Of a stretch of 64,000 nucleotides of DNA, positions 63,224-64,000 are shown piece by piece. Positions within the stretch are counted from its first letter, which is position 1; each line of letters starts with the position of its first letter. The position numbers and the translations under genes were made by a program. The notes beneath the pieces were generated by a model that searched no databases, had not been told where the DNA came from, and saw only the letters and a list, made by a program, of their open reading frames with translations. Source of the stretch: Devosia sp. (GTDB lineage Bacteria; Pseudomonadota; Alphaproteobacteria; Rhizobiales; Devosiaceae); NCBI RefSeq assembly GCF_028290625.1, contig NZ_JAQGJM010000008.1, positions 186,001-250,000 of the forward strand. Reading direction: 5' to 3'.

Positions 63224-64000
63224 GTGACCATTCAAGAAACTTCTCCTCGAACTGAAGGACCCGTCAGTGCTGCTTATGCGGCGTTGGTGGAGCGGGGGGC
63301 GTTTGTGGGGGACGGGGCGCAGCGGGAGGCGGCGCGGTTGCTCGATGGGGTGGCCGAGGGGCTGGCAAACGGCAAGCGTGCGGGATTTCTTGCGCGGCTG
63401 AGGGACAAGCCGGAGCCCGTGAAGGGGCTCTATCTGTTCGGCGAGGTCGGGCGGGGCAAGACCATGCTGATGGACCTGTTCTTTGCCAATGTGCCCATCG
63501 GCCAAAAGCGGCGGGTGCATTTCCACGAATTCATGGATGAGATCCATGCGGGGATCGCGGCGTTTCGCAAGAAGGCGAAAGCCAAGGGCGACGATGGCGA
63601 CCCGATCGAGGCGGTGGTCAAGCCGATTATCAAGTCGGGACTTCGGCTGTTGTGCCTCGATGAATTCCATGTTCACGACATCACCAATGCGATGCTGCTG
63701 TATCGGCTGTTCGACAAGCTGTTCGTGGCCGGGGTGACTTTGGTGGCGACCAGCAATGTGGCGCCGGATGGACTCTACAAGGATGGGCTCAATCGCGAAT
63801 TGTTCGTCCCGTTCATCAAGCTTTTGAAAGAGCGTACGCTGGTGGCGGAATTGCCGGCGGCGCGGGATTATCGGCGGCTGAAATTTGCCGGGCAGGATGT
63901 TTATTACTTTGGGACCGGTCCGGCGGCGCGGGCGGCAATGGACAAGCTGTGGTTGCGCATCACCGGGGGCGAGGCGGGCGCGCCGGCGAGCGTCGAGAGC
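63224..64000 (+). CDS. zapE: Cell division ATPase ZapE (AFG1 family), 3' end outside window
   Basis: The frame opens at GTG 63224 (VTIQETSPRTEG) and is still open at the right edge, with 259 codons visible of roughly 380 expected. Walker A is GEVGRGKTMLMDLFF and Walker B LLCLDEFHVHDI. Other AFG1 blocks are RRVHFHEFMDEIHAGI and LVATSNVAPDGLYKDGLNRE. ZapE is an ATPase that affects Z-ring stability in E. coli, and the mitochondrial AFG1 relatives act in protein quality control. The Shine-Dalgarno is weak, so the start is only probable. Confidence 0.92.
   Translation, partial: MTIQETSPRTEGPVSAAYAALVERGAFVGDGAQREAARLLDGVAEGLANGKRAGFLARLRDKPEPVKGLYLFGEVGRGKTMLMDLFFANVPIGQKRRVHFHEFMDEIHAGIAAFRKKAKAKGDDGDPIEAVVKPIIKSGLRLLCLDEFHVHDITNAMLLYRLFDKLFVAGVTLVATSNVAPDGLYKDGLNRELFVPFIKLLKERTLVAELPAARDYRRLKFAGQDVYYFGTGPAARAAMDKLWLRITGGEAGAPASVES

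Overview
The window is 64 kb of GC-rich, gene-dense bacterial chromosome. It looks like an alphaproteobacterium of the order Hyphomicrobiales, and a Devosia-like free-living member is my best guess. This is inference. It rests on an Omp19-type AprI/Inh lipoprotein, an EcfG-type general-stress promoter (GGAAC-N16-CGTT), many solute-binding-protein ABC transporters with LacI-family regulators, a TamA-TamB pair, and abundant GC-rich palindromic intergenic repeats. No tRNA, rRNA, insertion sequence, prophage or CRISPR array was seen.

Layout. 1-4156 (minus) is a multi-PAS hybrid histidine kinase cut by the left edge, divergent from a LacI regulator (4340-5341). 5796-17347 is one long operon: a five-part oligopeptide-type ABC importer followed by a DUF2264 protein, a D-2-hydroxyacid dehydrogenase, a hexapeptide acetyltransferase fused to an unrecognised helical domain, and a ThuA-like protein. 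A dense cluster of TTGCG/CGCAA motifs sits in its promoter region. 17497-18213 (minus) is a methyltransferase. 18582-27454 is a second sugar-type operon: ABC importer, glycerophosphodiester phosphodiesterase, LacI regulator, inositol-monophosphatase-family enzyme and Na+/phosphate transporter. Two near-identical palindromic operator candidates lie upstream. Together the genes suggest uptake and dephosphorylation of a phosphodiester such as glycerophosphoinositol.

27451-36516 holds an acyltransferase, a DUF5054 (GH38-like) protein behind a perfect LacI-type palindrome, an E. coli-type MurB, a stress-controlled ferritin-like protein, a DUF2934 protein, a complete EF-P/EpmA/EpmB translation-factor module, and an ArsR/AHSA1 pair. 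36660-40755 (minus) is the most unusual region. An oxygenase that keeps the mononuclear-iron motif but lacks Rieske ligands lies next to a reductase with a Rieske domain fused to its N-terminus, so the parts of one Rieske oxygenase appear redistributed between two chains. GST and small ATPase genes follow.

40827-49331 contains an Ldh2-type dehydrogenase, a two-component system (kinase and NarL-type regulator) followed by a 44-codon membrane-peptide gene with a strong ribosome-binding site, a short-chain dehydrogenase, and a MacA-MacB efflux pair. 49686-55999 is tamA-tamB. 56135-61903 (minus) is a yej-type peptide importer with yejA placed last. The right end has a DUF2007 protein, an Omp19-like lipoprotein and the start of zapE (AFG1-type ATPase), cut by the right edge. 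Several families of palindromic repeats fill the gaps between transcription units.
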